A stretch of 64,000 bases of DNA from Dactylonectria macrodidyma (lineage: Eukaryota > Ascomycota > Sordariomycetes > Hypocreales > Nectriaceae), in contig JAGMUV010000006.1 of NCBI GenBank assembly GCA_020744425.1, positions 372,001-436,000 on the forward strand, given 5' to 3'. The position numbers and the translations under genes were made by a program. Shown here piece by piece: positions 12,285-22,960 of the stretch. Numbering within the stretch: the first letter of the stretch is position 1; each line of letters begins with the position of its first letter. The notes under the pieces are model-generated. The model was not told the DNA's origin. It did no database searches and saw only the letters and a program-made list of their open reading frames with translations.

Positions 12285-13100
12285 TTAACCACTTTGTTGT
12301 TTCATAGCCACATGTTCTTCCGTCTCATTTTCTTTTTTGGCGATTCCCACATAATCAATACCGATCTTAATAATAAAAAAGGCGGGCACAACCGCCACAC
12401 CCCAAAGGCCAAAATTGATTCCAAGTGCCGTGGTGAGCTGCGATGAATTAGAGAATGAACATGAGTAGTCTGTCAAATGTCAATCGAGCACTTACAGGAG
12501 TGGAGGTTGAGCTGATACCAGGCGAAATGCACTGTTCAGCACTCTCAAGAGCTCTGACGTAGCTGCTAAGCCTCGGAATATCGGCAGGCTCCCTTGCAAG
12601 GCTTCCAATGAGCCAATAGGCATGGTTGTAGGTCAGAACCCAGTTGACCTGCCAGAAGATGTACAGAGCCCAGCCACGGCCGAAGCCATCACCTGCCCAA
12701 TCAAGCCCCGGCGCCTCGGCGGTATACTCGCGCTGGATGATGGTCCCCCAAATCCAACAACCCGCAATCAGTGCCATCATAACAAGAAACGAACCAGTCG
12801 ATCTGGCGTAAATAGAGAGTCAGCTGTAATTTAAGAATGTGCCCAATGCAAGGGAGGCAGCAATCTGAGCTAAACTGCGACGAGCGAGGCGAGAGCGCGA
12901 GCGCGAACGGAGAAGTATAGTGACACATACGATCCGATATATGGAAGACACCAGTCGATGTAGAGGAAGTACGGGGTGCTATTTTAAATCAGCATACTCA
13001 TCGGACTGCCTACAACTATGAAAAGCGCTGCAGTGAAGAGTGCTGCGGGGGATGTGTGTTTCTTGTTGAATGTTATCTGTAACGACCATAGTGACAGCAA
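12285..13100 (-). pseudogene. UNC93-like transporter, C-terminal remnant with lesions
   Basis: Reading down the minus strand, successive pieces match the second half of fungal UNC93-like membrane proteins: a segment with FNKKH; then GSYVSLYFSVRARALASL; AQIAASLALGTFLNY; RSTGSFLVMMALIAGCWIWG; a loop with GFGRGWALYIFW; YWLIGSLA...SAEQ; and, after a good intron at 12495-12438, the last helix INFGLWGVAVVPAFFIIK to the stop at 12285. The pieces do not form one frame. A one-base shift lies near 12870-12882 and an in-frame TGA at 12822-12820 sits where an Arg CGA would fit. The N-terminal half is absent: the upstream DNA is occupied by the Zn2Cys6 gene. An exotic splice pattern could rescue part of it, but truncation plus a shift plus a stop argues for a dead gene. 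Confidence 0.6.
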
Positions 13101-13113
13101 AACAATCATATTT

Positions 13114-15396
13114 TCATGTCCCCCGAGTTTCCAGTACATTATCAAAAAAAGTGAGAGGAGAGCAGAAGCTAGAAGGAAAATCTGATAAGTCCTTTTGTTA
13201 GTTGTAATCTGCATGACCGAGTGTGCTTCTCACATTGATTGTTGAACGTTGCGCCAAATTCATTCAGAGGTAAGGCATCAAAATCCGTCAGAAAGTCGTA
13301 AGAAGCGGGCCTGCTACCGTCCTCGGCAGACGCTTCTGTGTTTCCAAGGACGATGCTCAGAGCTTTCGCTACTTTTCCAGCTTCCGCAGATGCCGTACTC
13401 ATTTGAAGCCAAATTTTGTGCGAGATCGTTAGCTGTTGTCGAATCTCTTCAGCCCTAGGCGACCACGTTGTCTGTCCTGCAGTCTCGGGCAATTCAAATT
13501 TATCGACGTCTTGAAGGTAGAGACAAAGCACGCTCGTTGCGAGGAGGACGTCCTGGTTGAAGATATGGGCGACCTTCCATCTAAGCTGACACAAACGACC
13601 AAATGGCTGAGACTCTTCGTGAAGCATCTGTTGAAACGATAGAATCTTGAGTGCGGAATCTAAACAAATTCGCACCGACTCCCTGTCCCGCTCTTGAGAA
13701 TGTCGAACTGGGTAGCTGATCAAAGCTCTCCGGTACAGGAGGATGCGTGATTTGTAGTAGGTCGTTTCTACACTTACCCGCTGTACCACAAGGTTTGGAC
13801 TATCCGTGATGGGGTGTGGCATAGTTCCCCAGCGCAGCACGGGCGGAATAGCACGATTGTGCACGTCTTCAAGAAGTGCGTCGACCTTGGTGACCTCGTC
13901 GTAGGAAGGGGGATTAATATCGGTGTTGACGTCGCAAATCAAGCCGAGAGCTGTTATCAGTCGCCCTCTTGCAATGAGAGGGAGCACCGGCGTCCATTCT
14001 GTTTCTGGCCTCGGCGGAGGCATCTCGGTCGTGTCCTCTTCAAAATCACAGTCGCGCAGATTACGGGGCTGTTTTGTGTCGATGTGCGTATCTGTGGCAC
14101 TTCGGGGAAGGCCCATCTCCAAGGAGAGAACGAGATCTAATTGAAGGATTGTAGTCCAGATGCGTCTACGCATCTCACCCTCGAATGGAGATATTCCGGG
14201 AAAGTGATCTGGGTCCCGGTGATAGCCCATGCGCATTGCAAGATGAAGTATCATACTGATCGAAAGCCAGCCATCGGTGGCGCCATCTTTCAAGAGTATA
14301 AACTCTCCAGTAAGGACCGTTATGAGGGTTTCCAGGATATATGGTCCTCCCGTCGTATACCTGGCCAGAATAAGACACTGAACGGCCTTCTCTCGGAAGG
14401 CATCCTTCATGGTAAGATATTCCGCCTTGAGCGATTCGGCTCGTCCGTCGGGGAAGTCAATGGTGAAGGCCTGCAACTGCGCTGCAATATATAACATGGA
14501 GAACATGAGACCGATCCAAGCGATAGAAGTTGCAGACGGATCTTCCCAGAACGTTTCGTACTGGTCAAGATGTCAGACTGCTTGTAATCGGCCGGGTTAG
14601 AAAGAACCCACCTCTCGGAGAAACTTCTTGCCATGAATGAGATCTACAGCACACAGTCAATGCCTCTGAGAGCGGAAAGAAAGCTTGGATGTACTGACAC
14701 GGAGTGATAATGTAGGAATCGAAGTGAAGGGCCATGAGGCGGTCAACAACTGGACGAGGAGGAACAGCAGCCAATACTTCATCTCGAGTTGCATGACGGT
14801 TCGGGCCATAGAACAAGTGTGAACCGGGCGGAGCCTTGCTATCAGTGACCAAGTCCTCCTTCAGTCCTCTGATTTTGGTGAGAATGGCCTCCCAATGGAC
14901 ACTCTGGACATAGCTGGTTCCAGACTCACGCACCTCTAGGGTGCCAGGGTCTGCCGGGGATGCAGCTTCATCTTGGGATTTCTTTGGTCTTGGGATCTCA
15001 GGGAACATATCTGCGAATGATAGCGAGCTTGGTCTCGGCGATTTCGGTGCGGGCGGACTTGGGAGTGATTGGCCTTTCATGAGCGTCACGACGAGGCTCT
15101 CCAGTTCAGAGATTCTGCCATGGAGGCTGGTGGACTGTCGCGGAGCAACGGAACGCTGAGCATCGGGCGTAGAAGAAGATGTCGTTGCATAATCGCAGGA
15201 GTTGGGGAGGCCACGCCTTGAGCAAGCTCCGCATGGGTGCTGTCGGTCGCACCTCAGCCTGGCAAAGTTAAGCGTGCACGACTTTGTGACGGCGATCGAG
15301 CACGTACTTTCGGTGTCTGCAAGGGTCGCAGGAAAGCTGGACTTTGTCTCTGCGTCGATTTGGCGTCGGACGCGGACGTTGAGCATTGTCGGCCAT
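13114..15396 (-). CDS. Zn2Cys6 fungal transcription factor
   Basis: Nuclear regulator of about 690 residues. The start at 15396 is the ATG that puts the zinc cluster in frame. Exon 1 (15396-15308) ends inside the cluster, and a 49-nt intron joins RHRK to LRCDRQHPCGACSRRG; the cluster cysteines are C23, C26, C33, C39, C42 and C51. Further exons are 15258-14699, 14643-14612 and 14560-13234, with 55- and 51-nt introns. The Fungal_trans middle region is visible (MFSMLYIAAQLQAF; SISMILHLAMRMGYHRDP; EMRRRIWTTILQLDLVLSLEMGLPRS). The 3' end is uncertain. The open frame would stop at 13169, but its last 21 codons look like a translated intron; splicing 13233-13182 gives a last exon 13181-13114. Divergent from the MFS gene at 15864 and probably its regulator. 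Confidence 0.85.
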
Positions 15397-15863
15397 GGGG
15401 CGACTGGATTGTGGCGCTCGCAGAGCTTAACCTCGTCCACGGGCAATCTGGGTATGCCCAAAGCGGAATTGTCCCCTGGCCCGCTCTCAAACAGTTTCAC
15501 AGCCACTTCAAGAAGAGAAAGAAGATGTCTGGCGGCGCAAACCCGAGAGGTAACGGAGAAAGCAACGACCGTCCGACCATCCGACCATCCGACCCTCCGA
15601 CCCTCCGGCCCTCCCCTTCCATTACATAAGCAAATCTCCAATTTGGCTCCGTATTTACGGACCATTTTGCGGATTTAGTAGCAGGCGCAATTATCCCTTG
15701 CCCAAAGAACAATAGCCATGACTCCTCTATGCGGCCTTCTTCATCTGGGCGTTGTCCGGCCGCCAACCCTCCCTTCAAATATATATATAGCAAGCAAAGC
15801 CTGTAACCAGTGAACAAACACGCGCCAATATCCCAGAATCACAGCACCCCTCGACAGCATATC
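15397..15863. promoter_or_regulatory. Divergent promoter, Zn2Cys6 regulator / MFS efflux gene
   Basis: 467 bases shared by two head-to-head genes. It holds the five-copy CCG array at 15573-15610 and a TATA-like run (ATATATATATA) at about 15779-15789, some 75-85 bases upstream of the MFS start. The arrangement suggests co-regulation. Confidence 0.6.
15573..15610. repeat. Five 8-bp tandem units, each with a CCG triplet
   Basis: CCG occurs at 15573, 15581, 15589, 15597 and 15605, exactly 8 bp apart, in units CCGACCAT, CCGACCAT, CCGACCCT, CCGACCCT and CCGGCCCT. CCG/CGG triplets are the half-sites read by Zn2Cys6 proteins, and the array lies between a Zn2Cys6 gene and a transporter gene. Confidence 0.85.
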
Positions 15864-17524
15864 ATGGCGGCCGACTTGGAATCCGCCCATGAGAAGCGGG
15901 CCATATCGGAAGACGGCCACCATGACCAACAATCTAGCGAGCCTGACCAAACAGCAATTGAACAACAGACAAAGGACAATGTCGTCGACTGGGATGGGCC
16001 AGACGATCCCCAAAACCCGCGCAACTGGCCAGAATGGAAACGCATGACCCAAGTCGTCCTCGCCAGCGCTTTCTTGCTCACTGCGTAAGGCAGTTCCTGC
16101 GCTCCTTTGGCGAAGCAAATCCTGTACTGACTAAATATACACATACAGCAACCTCGCCGCGACAATGTTTGCACCTGGAGCTGCCGCGCTTGCTAAGGAG
16201 TTCCATATCACTAGTTCCACCATTGTCAGTCTCACTGTGTCCATTTACCTTTGCGGCTTCGCCGTTGGGCCAATGTTCATTGCACCGCTATCCGAACTGT
16301 ACGGACGCCTTGTCATCTACCACACCTGCAATGTCATTTACATTGGCTTCATCATCGGATGTGCGCTGGGCAAAAACACTGGCATGTTTCTCGTTTTTCG
16401 ATTCCTTGCCGGATGTGCTTCTTCGGGCCCATTGACAGTTGGCGGAGGAACTGTCGCCGACGTCGTCCCGCCAGCTCAACGTGGGAGGGCAATGTCTCTG
16501 TTCTTCATGGGACCACTTCTGGGACCAGTAGGTGGCATTACCCCACGCAAACCGTAATGATGCTGACAATACTTCAAGGTCTTGGGCCCAATTATTGGTG
16601 GATTTGTGTCCGAATCAATTGGCTGGCGATGGACTTTTTGGATCATCATAATCCTAGTGAGTAGAGCACAACCCCTACTATTCTCGAGTCGCTGACGGTT
16701 CGACCTAGGCAGGAGTATCATTTACCATATCAATCTTCTTCCTCCGCGAGACCAATGCCGCCGTGCTGCTAGGATGGAAAGCTGCTCGCCTCCGGAAAGA
16801 AACTGGCAATGCTGCTCTGGTTTCGAAGATGGATCGAGGCCTGACCCCCCGCCAGCTATTCCTCCGCGCTATTACTCGACCAACAAGGCTTCTCATCCTG
16901 TCGCCAATCGTGCTCCTCCTTTCCCTCCTGTGCGCGTTCGTTTTCGGCCTCCTCTTTCTGCTGTTCACCACGTTTCCCACGGTCTTTGAGGAGCAATACC
17001 ACTTCTCCGCCGGCGTTTCTGGCTTGTCGTATCTCGGCGTGGGAATTGGAATGGCCGTCTCTCTCGGAGCCTTTGCCACCGTGAGCGACAAGCTGCAAAA
17101 GGCACTTGGAGATTCGCCCAAACCTGAAGGACACCTGAAGCCCATGATGTGGGTCATGCCCGCCGTGCCCGTCGGCATCTTCTGGTATGGCTGGGCAGCC
17201 GAGAAGCAGACTCATTGGATCGTGCCCATCATTGGCACCTTCTTCTTTGGATTCGGCGTTCTCTGGGTCATAATGCCAACTCAGCTCTACATGGTGGATG
17301 CTTTTGGCTCTGAGGCTGCCGCCTCTGCGTTGGCTGCAAACGTGATTCTCCGACTTCTTTTTGCAGCTTTCATTCCTTTGGCAGGGCCGTCTTTGTATGC
17401 AGACCTAGGACTTGGGTGGGGGAATAGCGTCCTAGGTTTTATAGGCGTGGCTTTTCTTCCAGTGCCACTCTTCTTCTATCGTTACGGAGGGTGGCTTAGG
17501 GAGCGTTTTGCTGTGGAGCTATAA
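15864..17524 (+). CDS. MFS transporter, DHA1-type (multidrug/polyamine efflux)
   Basis: 497-residue plasma-membrane transporter with about 12 predicted helices. Exons 15864-16084, 16149-16527, 16579-16656 and 16709-17524; all introns are GT-AG and all phases close. The hydrophilic N-terminal tail ends in DPQNPRNWPEWKR, the usual lead-in to helix 1 of TPO1/CaMDR1-like drug:H+ antiporters. Motif A-like PLSELYGR, VFRFLAGCASSGPLTVGGG and the motif C-like GPLLGPVLGPIIGGFV (formed across the second intron) follow. The start ATG is in the context ATCATGGCG. It probably exports toxic or secondary compounds; the substrate cannot be read from sequence. Divergent from a Zn2Cys6 regulator, a common pairing for inducible efflux. 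Confidence 0.92.
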
Positions 17525-18278
17525 CATTTCATGTTGAGGACATAGGCCTGTTCTTGCCTTCGGAGTTCGCTAATAACATGTGTGATATGACATGGTTTAT
17601 ACTGTGATATGTCTACTAGTATATCCTGTGTGCTACGACATTATATAATGTGATGCGATGTACTAGTATATTGCTTTTTATAACATTCGTTATACTACGC
17701 CAGTATATACAGTGATGCCCTATGAACCATAACATATTATACTATAATGCCTCATGTGCTGTGATATGGTAACAAAGGCCCTAAATCGGGTTGTGAACCA
17801 GAAGTGGTGTCATGTCACACATAGCTAGCATTGTAGCGGGCTAGCTTACGAAGGGCATAGGGCTGGGCTGGTATAGCAGGGCTGACAGGTTGTGCCTGGC
17901 CCGTAGACGGGCTGCCTAGACGAGGACAGCCCATCTGAGAGTTAGCTCTCGACCGCTGGCACCCTGGGAAGCGAGCTGCAGCGGTCTATCTGTATTAGAA
18001 GCCATCTTGTCGAATCTGACCGGGCATCATTCTATTACCACTGACACCGGAGGCAGCGACTGCAAATGGCTCGGAGCGACCCTCTTTTTAGCTGTTCATT
18101 TGGGCTCCTATGAGGCGAACATTCCCATTTGTCGAATATCTCCATTTTTCGGCCGGTCGCTAAGAGCGACTGCTCTTGCGAGGCGGATACTCGCTCTTTT
18201 TGACTACTCGATACTAACAAATAATCCCGTTTTCCGGTCACCCGGCCAGAGTTACTCATCTCGCGAGGCGAATGCTCG
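17525..18278. other. Intergenic, AT-rich then degenerate
   Basis: 17525-17780 is TA-rich with repeated words such as ACTAGTATAT and GTGATATG. 17800-18000 has G/C-rich fragments (GGGCTGG, GGGCTAGC) without coding signal. 18100-18270 holds two imperfect copies of GCGAGGCGRATRCTCGC about 90 bases apart, each with a short self-complementary core. No gene recognised. Confidence 0.5.
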
Positions 18279-19551
18279 CCCCTTTCAGCTATTCGTTTAT
18301 CACTCGCAGCCGCCACAGGCATCTCTCGATGATTTCAACAGCGCTGTTAGGGAATTCTCAGCTTCCGGGAAACTCTTTGAGCTTCTGAAGCAACACGGGG
18401 GCGCTGTTTTGATCAGAGGACTTTCATCAATAGCCCGCAGGACTACAGTGAGCTCACCCATGCCTTTGGCTTCAGAGCACATGAGGAAGTCGGCAGACCT
18501 CCAATGAGAACTGTTCTGGCCAAGAATATCAAGACAGCCAACAAGGGGTAAGCAATGGGTTTCGAAGAACCCGACTCATCAACTAATTATCTCAAGTCCC
18601 CCCGAACTACCAATTTGGCCTCACAGCGAATACGGCTGGTCTACAATTAATCCAGCCTGGTTGACATTTTTGGCCCTTACCCCGGCGGAATCGGGTATGT
18701 GCAAGTATGTTGGATGATTGATCAATCTGATAATCTATCAAGGTGGAGACGCCAATTAATTCAAGTATCCAACTTGCCGCCGAGATCAAACGACAGGCGT
18801 CAGAGTTTTACGAAAAAGTATTGAAGAAAGGCGTTGGTTATGTGTACCGCTATGGCAAAGAAAATGTGGTGTCTACTACTGGAACAAGTGTCTTTGGTGC
18901 GTATGGACAACACGTGCTGTCGACAGATGACGAAACCACAGCACGAAAGAAGATTGAGGAGGAAGTAAGACGGCATAGTAACGTCTTTTAGTGGAATGAG
19001 GACGGAAGCCTGACAGTGACACATACAACACCCTGTGAGTCAACTTGTCCCGATTTCGCATTTCTGAATGCCAGCTTACCTATAATAGTGATTAGAATTC
19101 ATAAGGAGACGAGCCTGGCGACTTGGTTCGGAAACGTGACGAGTGCTTGGGGCTGCAGCAGGCGTCATGGAGCGACAGAGCCTCCGTATAGAGGCGATGA
19201 CGACTTGTACCACCCTCCTCCCAGATATGGTGACGGAGAGGAATCGAGAACAAATACTTAGACCCCGCTCTCTCTGTCGCAGAGTCGTCGCAAGTCCTGG
19301 TAAAATGGGAACAAGGTGATCTTGTCTTGCTCGATGTGAGTATGGTCTACTTTTCACAAGCATGGACCAGCGAGAGAAACTGACATTGAATGAAATAGAA
19401 CTACGCTGCCATGCATTCGCGGTCTGCTTGGAAGGGCGAGAGGCAAGTTCTCGCGGCCCTGTGAGATCAAGAAGGGAGGGTTGATGACTTTGAGGAAGGA
19501 AAAGAGATTTTGAAGGCCAGTCCGTATAGACCAGTTATTGTTCAGGAATGA
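18279..19551 (+). pseudogene. TauD/TfdA-family dioxygenase pseudogene
   Basis: Remnant of an Fe(II)/2-oxoglutarate-dependent dioxygenase. Pieces in order: PPQASLDDFNSAVREF, HGGAVLIRGL, SPQDYSELTHAFGFRAHEEV, IWPHSEYGWSTINPAWLTF (with the HxE metal pair), INSSIQLAAEIKRQA, YVYRYGKENVVSTTGTS, ATWFGN, then NYAAMHSRSAWKGE with the distal His, ending VIVQE at 19551. Good introns survive (for example from 18549 and from 18692). Lesions: a one-base loss near 18425-18431, a two-base loss near 18749 (GGD-TP junction), TAG at 18989-18991 in FVF-WNEDG, and TGA at 19462-19464 where the family has Trp (TGG to TGA). Four independent breaks make this a clear pseudogene; family members use taurine, sulfonates or herbicide-like ethers. 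Confidence 0.85.
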
Positions 19552-19702
19552 TTGGGAATAGTATTGCTAGAAATCATGCTTCCCATATGGCACTTGAGAT
19601 AAAGTGAACTGAGCTAGCTTGATAACCATCCTACAGTAAGTACAATGGCGGGCAGTCTGATATCCTCAATACACATTTTTCACAAAAAACTGCAAAATTT
19701 CT

Positions 19703-21660
19703 TCAAACCTTGCTAGTGTTTCTTCCAATGTCGTCAACGTGCGCCGTTGTCCCTGGCATATCCTCGTGGTGGACAACCTTCTCAACAGCAATGACCGCGC
19801 GATCCGAAAGCTCCTTGTCCTCAAAGACTAGGAGATTGTTAGCCTTTTATCTTTCCTCGTTAAAGAATACTTACGGAAAGCCAATTCTTCCAGAGTACGA
19901 CCAGAAGTCTCTGGGAAAAAGAAGTAGATAAACACAATCTCGAACCCTAGCCAGCAGCAGTAGCTGATCAGGTATTTCCAAGAAGCGCCGTCAAGGCCGA
20001 TTGGGTTGACAAAGGTGGTAAAAAAGCCAGCCATGCGTCCGAAGAGTTGGAACAAGGAGATTCCACGACTTCGTTCTGCGTATGGCCATAACTCGACGAG
20101 ATAAGCTTTGTCTGGTCAGCAAGGCTCATCCACCAGGATTATCAAGGACTTACTATATGTAAGGGCGTTGTAGCCAATGTTGTAAGCGGGACTGTAGAGG
20201 AAGATGAAAATGATAACAGCCCAACCCGCAGCTTTGTTCTCTCCGCCGGCGTCTCTTGCTGTGACGGCACGTTCCATGGATATCGTCCAAGCAATATAGA
20301 CGGACAATAGTGCACAAGCACAAGTGAGATACATGACTCTTCTCTTGAAACGTCGAACAAGCATGGCGACGATAAATGCACCCACAAGCGACCAGCAAGC
20401 GTTCACAAGGTTGACCTTTTGCTTGACAGTGCTGTTTGTCCAACCAATCATCTCAAGGAGGTCACCAAGGTAATACGAAATAAGCGTATTTCCTGACCAT
20501 TGGGTAAAGAGACCGAGGAAGGAGGTGATGAATGCACGTCGTCTCATGCCGTTGGTGCTTAGGATATCGAGCCATGATCGCTTTGAAGCCTCGAACTCAA
20601 TCTTCAAAGTAGCGTCAATTTGTGCCATCTCGGCTTGGACAAACTCGGAGCGTTCATCGCCTTCTGCGTGATATTTAACGAGAATGGCGCGAGCTTCGTC
20701 GCTCATGTCTCGAGAGACCAGCCAGCGTGGGCTTTCGGGAAGGAAACTGTCACAGTCAATATAACGTCCACTTCGCAGGCAAAGCCACCTAATTAATCGA
20801 TCCTACACCTACAATACGAAAACCACTTGAAGAAGTGATGGGCAAATTTGCAACAAAGATGGGATACGCCACCCCCAGTCGCTTAGAATGCTATTGGTGC
20901 CAAAGCAGATGCCGGCAGCAGTGATTTGCCCTACGCATGATTAACACATGCCTCTTTGTCCACGAAGACCGATATTGCGAATAAATTTTCTTCTCGAAAT
21001 TAGACATACCGAAAAAGTAAGACACGTTGAACAGCGATGTCATGATTGGGCGTTCCTTGGGATACGCCAACTCGCCGATCAAGCTACTGCCAGCAACGAT
21101 ACATGTGGGAATACCGAAACCTAGAATCATCCGCGCGACGATGTACATGCCCACTAAAAACATAAGCTTTCTTCATCTTCAACGACTATTGGGGTCTGGT
21201 CCGAAACTTACCGTGTTGAGAGAATCCCTGGATAAGAGCGCCAACAATCATGACGCAGCTGCCGAGGAAAATAGCCCATCTTCGACCGAACTTGTCATTG
21301 ACAATGGGAACAAAAGGCAGCGAAAGAATAGCGCCCAGCGAGTAGGCGGCTGCGATTATGCCTTGCAGACTTCCCTCGGGGTTTCCAAAATCTAACCATC
21401 GTAGACATTAGAGTCGTATTCACACCAGGGCTCTCAGGGAGACACCTACACTCCTTCCAGTAGTCGGATAGCTGCAAGGCATTGATAAGCTGCGAGTCGA
21501 AACCCGAAGTCAATTCGACGCCCATACATGTTGGGAATAGCAAAAGGTAGAGGATGCGCAGGTTAGGTTTCTTGTACCAGGGTACAGAGTCCTTCTCCAC
21601 AATGTCCGTGAGGACAGCATCGGAGAAGCCAGTCTCCTTTTGGCGAGAGATGAAGCCCAT
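19703..21660 (-). CDS. MFS sugar transporter, SP family (first of two)
   Basis: 533-residue sugar:H+ symporter-type permease with 12 predicted helices. Seven exons: 21660-21450, 21391-21212, 21153-21010, 20930-20813, 20746-20154, 20105-19875 and 19827-19703; all six introns are GT-AG and the phases close. Typical signatures: GFDSQLINALQ in helix 1, DKFGRRWAI after helix 2, VARMILGFGIPTC, the PESPRWL loop, a long central loop ending at helix 7 (LFTQWSGNTLISYYLG), YLVELWPYAERSRG, and the C-terminal FFFPETSGRTLEE. It belongs with the hexose/lactose/cellodextrin permeases; the sugar is not readable. A second SP porter lies 1.3 kb upstream on the same strand, then a beta-glucosidase. Two GCGGGG sites lie about 250-280 bp upstream. 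Confidence 0.93.
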
Positions 21661-22960
21661 TTTGTGAGTTCAGTACCGAGTTAGGGTGTTACGGAAAACA
21701 ACATTCGCATCGTGGGATTGACGGGATTCATCCTGTCTTATGAGGACCCCAGTGTTTGGTCGATCCCTTCATTAATTTGGGGTCATAATGGCACGTTTTC
21801 CCCGTGACTCGTGGCGCCGGCTCGCGGAGCCAAGTCCCGTCGTCTGGCAATTTAACCGGATAGCCGCGAGAAGATAAAGTAAGATTCAAGCAAGGAGTTT
21901 TGCTGATACTTGCGGGGAAACAAGGTTGAGATGCGGGGTGAGGTAGGGCCGAATGTAACGTCGTGTGAAGCGCGAGAGATGTTTCGGGGATTTATTCGTG
22001 TCGATCACTGGGTTTTCCGGGAACATATCCGCTCGTATAGGAAAAGGACCCCTTCACGGCAGAATTTGTTCCACCCTGGCCTGCTTCTCAACAGTGCATT
22101 GGCTCGTAGTATGAGCCTGTTGAGGTTAGGTCTGTCAAGGGTAGTAAGCAACGAGAGAGGGACCCGTAGCAAGGCGTGGCTATCATGTATGGACAAGACG
22201 TCCCCGTGGGTATCTCCCAGGAGCGTGGAACAACTATACCCAATCCCTCGTGTATTTTTAACATAAGCTTACCACCATTTAAGCTTATTAGCCGGTTGAA
22301 TTTCTCCCCGTCTCGCCGAAAGGGGGTGTCTTGGCATCTTACACGCGTGTTACGTTCGAAACATTGGAGTCAATTCGATAGGGCTTCTCCGAGGTAACAG
22401 CTTGTTCGCCTAGTCGTCGGGGATAATTTTGTTACAAACAAATGGGGGTGCATCTAGGACACGTGGCTATGACGTAGATCAGACGTCCTTTGATGATAGA
22501 TCTGGCTGGTTAGAAGAAACTGGCACATGTTCGTCGTATGGCTCAAGCGATCTCGGCTACGCATCTCCGTTAAGTTTCACACACACTGCTGTTAATTATT
22601 AGCCACTGCCAGGTTAATTATTGACAAGGAGTTGATGTAGGGTAGCACTTCAGCTGCTATATCTGTCGATGTCGGAAGCAGGAAGTTGCACAGATCCATC
22701 CGGACTACAAAAATCATCACGTCGGCACCATGCAGAAATTCGGGCTAGGCTTTTCTACTAATCTCCAATAGTAGATGGTGAGTAATTCCAGCGCTTTACA
22801 TAATAGAGGCTGCCATAGGCTGCATTGTTGCAGTACAGGTGCCGGTAAACGATTGGGATGATGGTCACATATTAGGTGCCGTTGGCTGGGACATGTTACT
22901 TCAGGTACAGACATCTCGTATACCTGGTGCATTGAAGAGCTAATTTGGTTCATCCCGGTC
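21661..22960. other. Intergenic, promoter of first sugar porter
   Basis: 1.3 kb between two co-directional transporter genes. The part next to 21660 holds paired CreA-type sites. A C/G-rich block at about 22300-22330 (CTCCCCGTCTCGCCGAAA) resembles one at about 49254-49271. Nothing coding was recognised. Confidence 0.5.
21912..21938. promoter_or_regulatory. Paired CreA-type sites (GCGGGG)
   Basis: GCGGGG at 21912-21917 and 21933-21938, 21 bp apart, matching SYGGRG, the carbon-catabolite repressor CreA/CRE1 consensus. They lie about 250-280 bp upstream of the sugar porter start at 21660. Closely paired sites are the form usually functional in fungi. Confidence 0.5.

Noticed and set aside
15202..15678. 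158-codon open frame on the plus strand over the regulator's first exons
   Set aside because: Overlaps the zinc-cluster exon and promoter of the minus-strand regulator; no motif or start context.
1..19551. Secondary-metabolite cluster hypothesis (P450, TF, efflux, dioxygenase)
   Set aside because: No polyketide synthase, NRPS, terpene cyclase or other backbone enzyme is present, and more than 10 kb of non-pathway DNA separates the P450 from the regulator/efflux pair.
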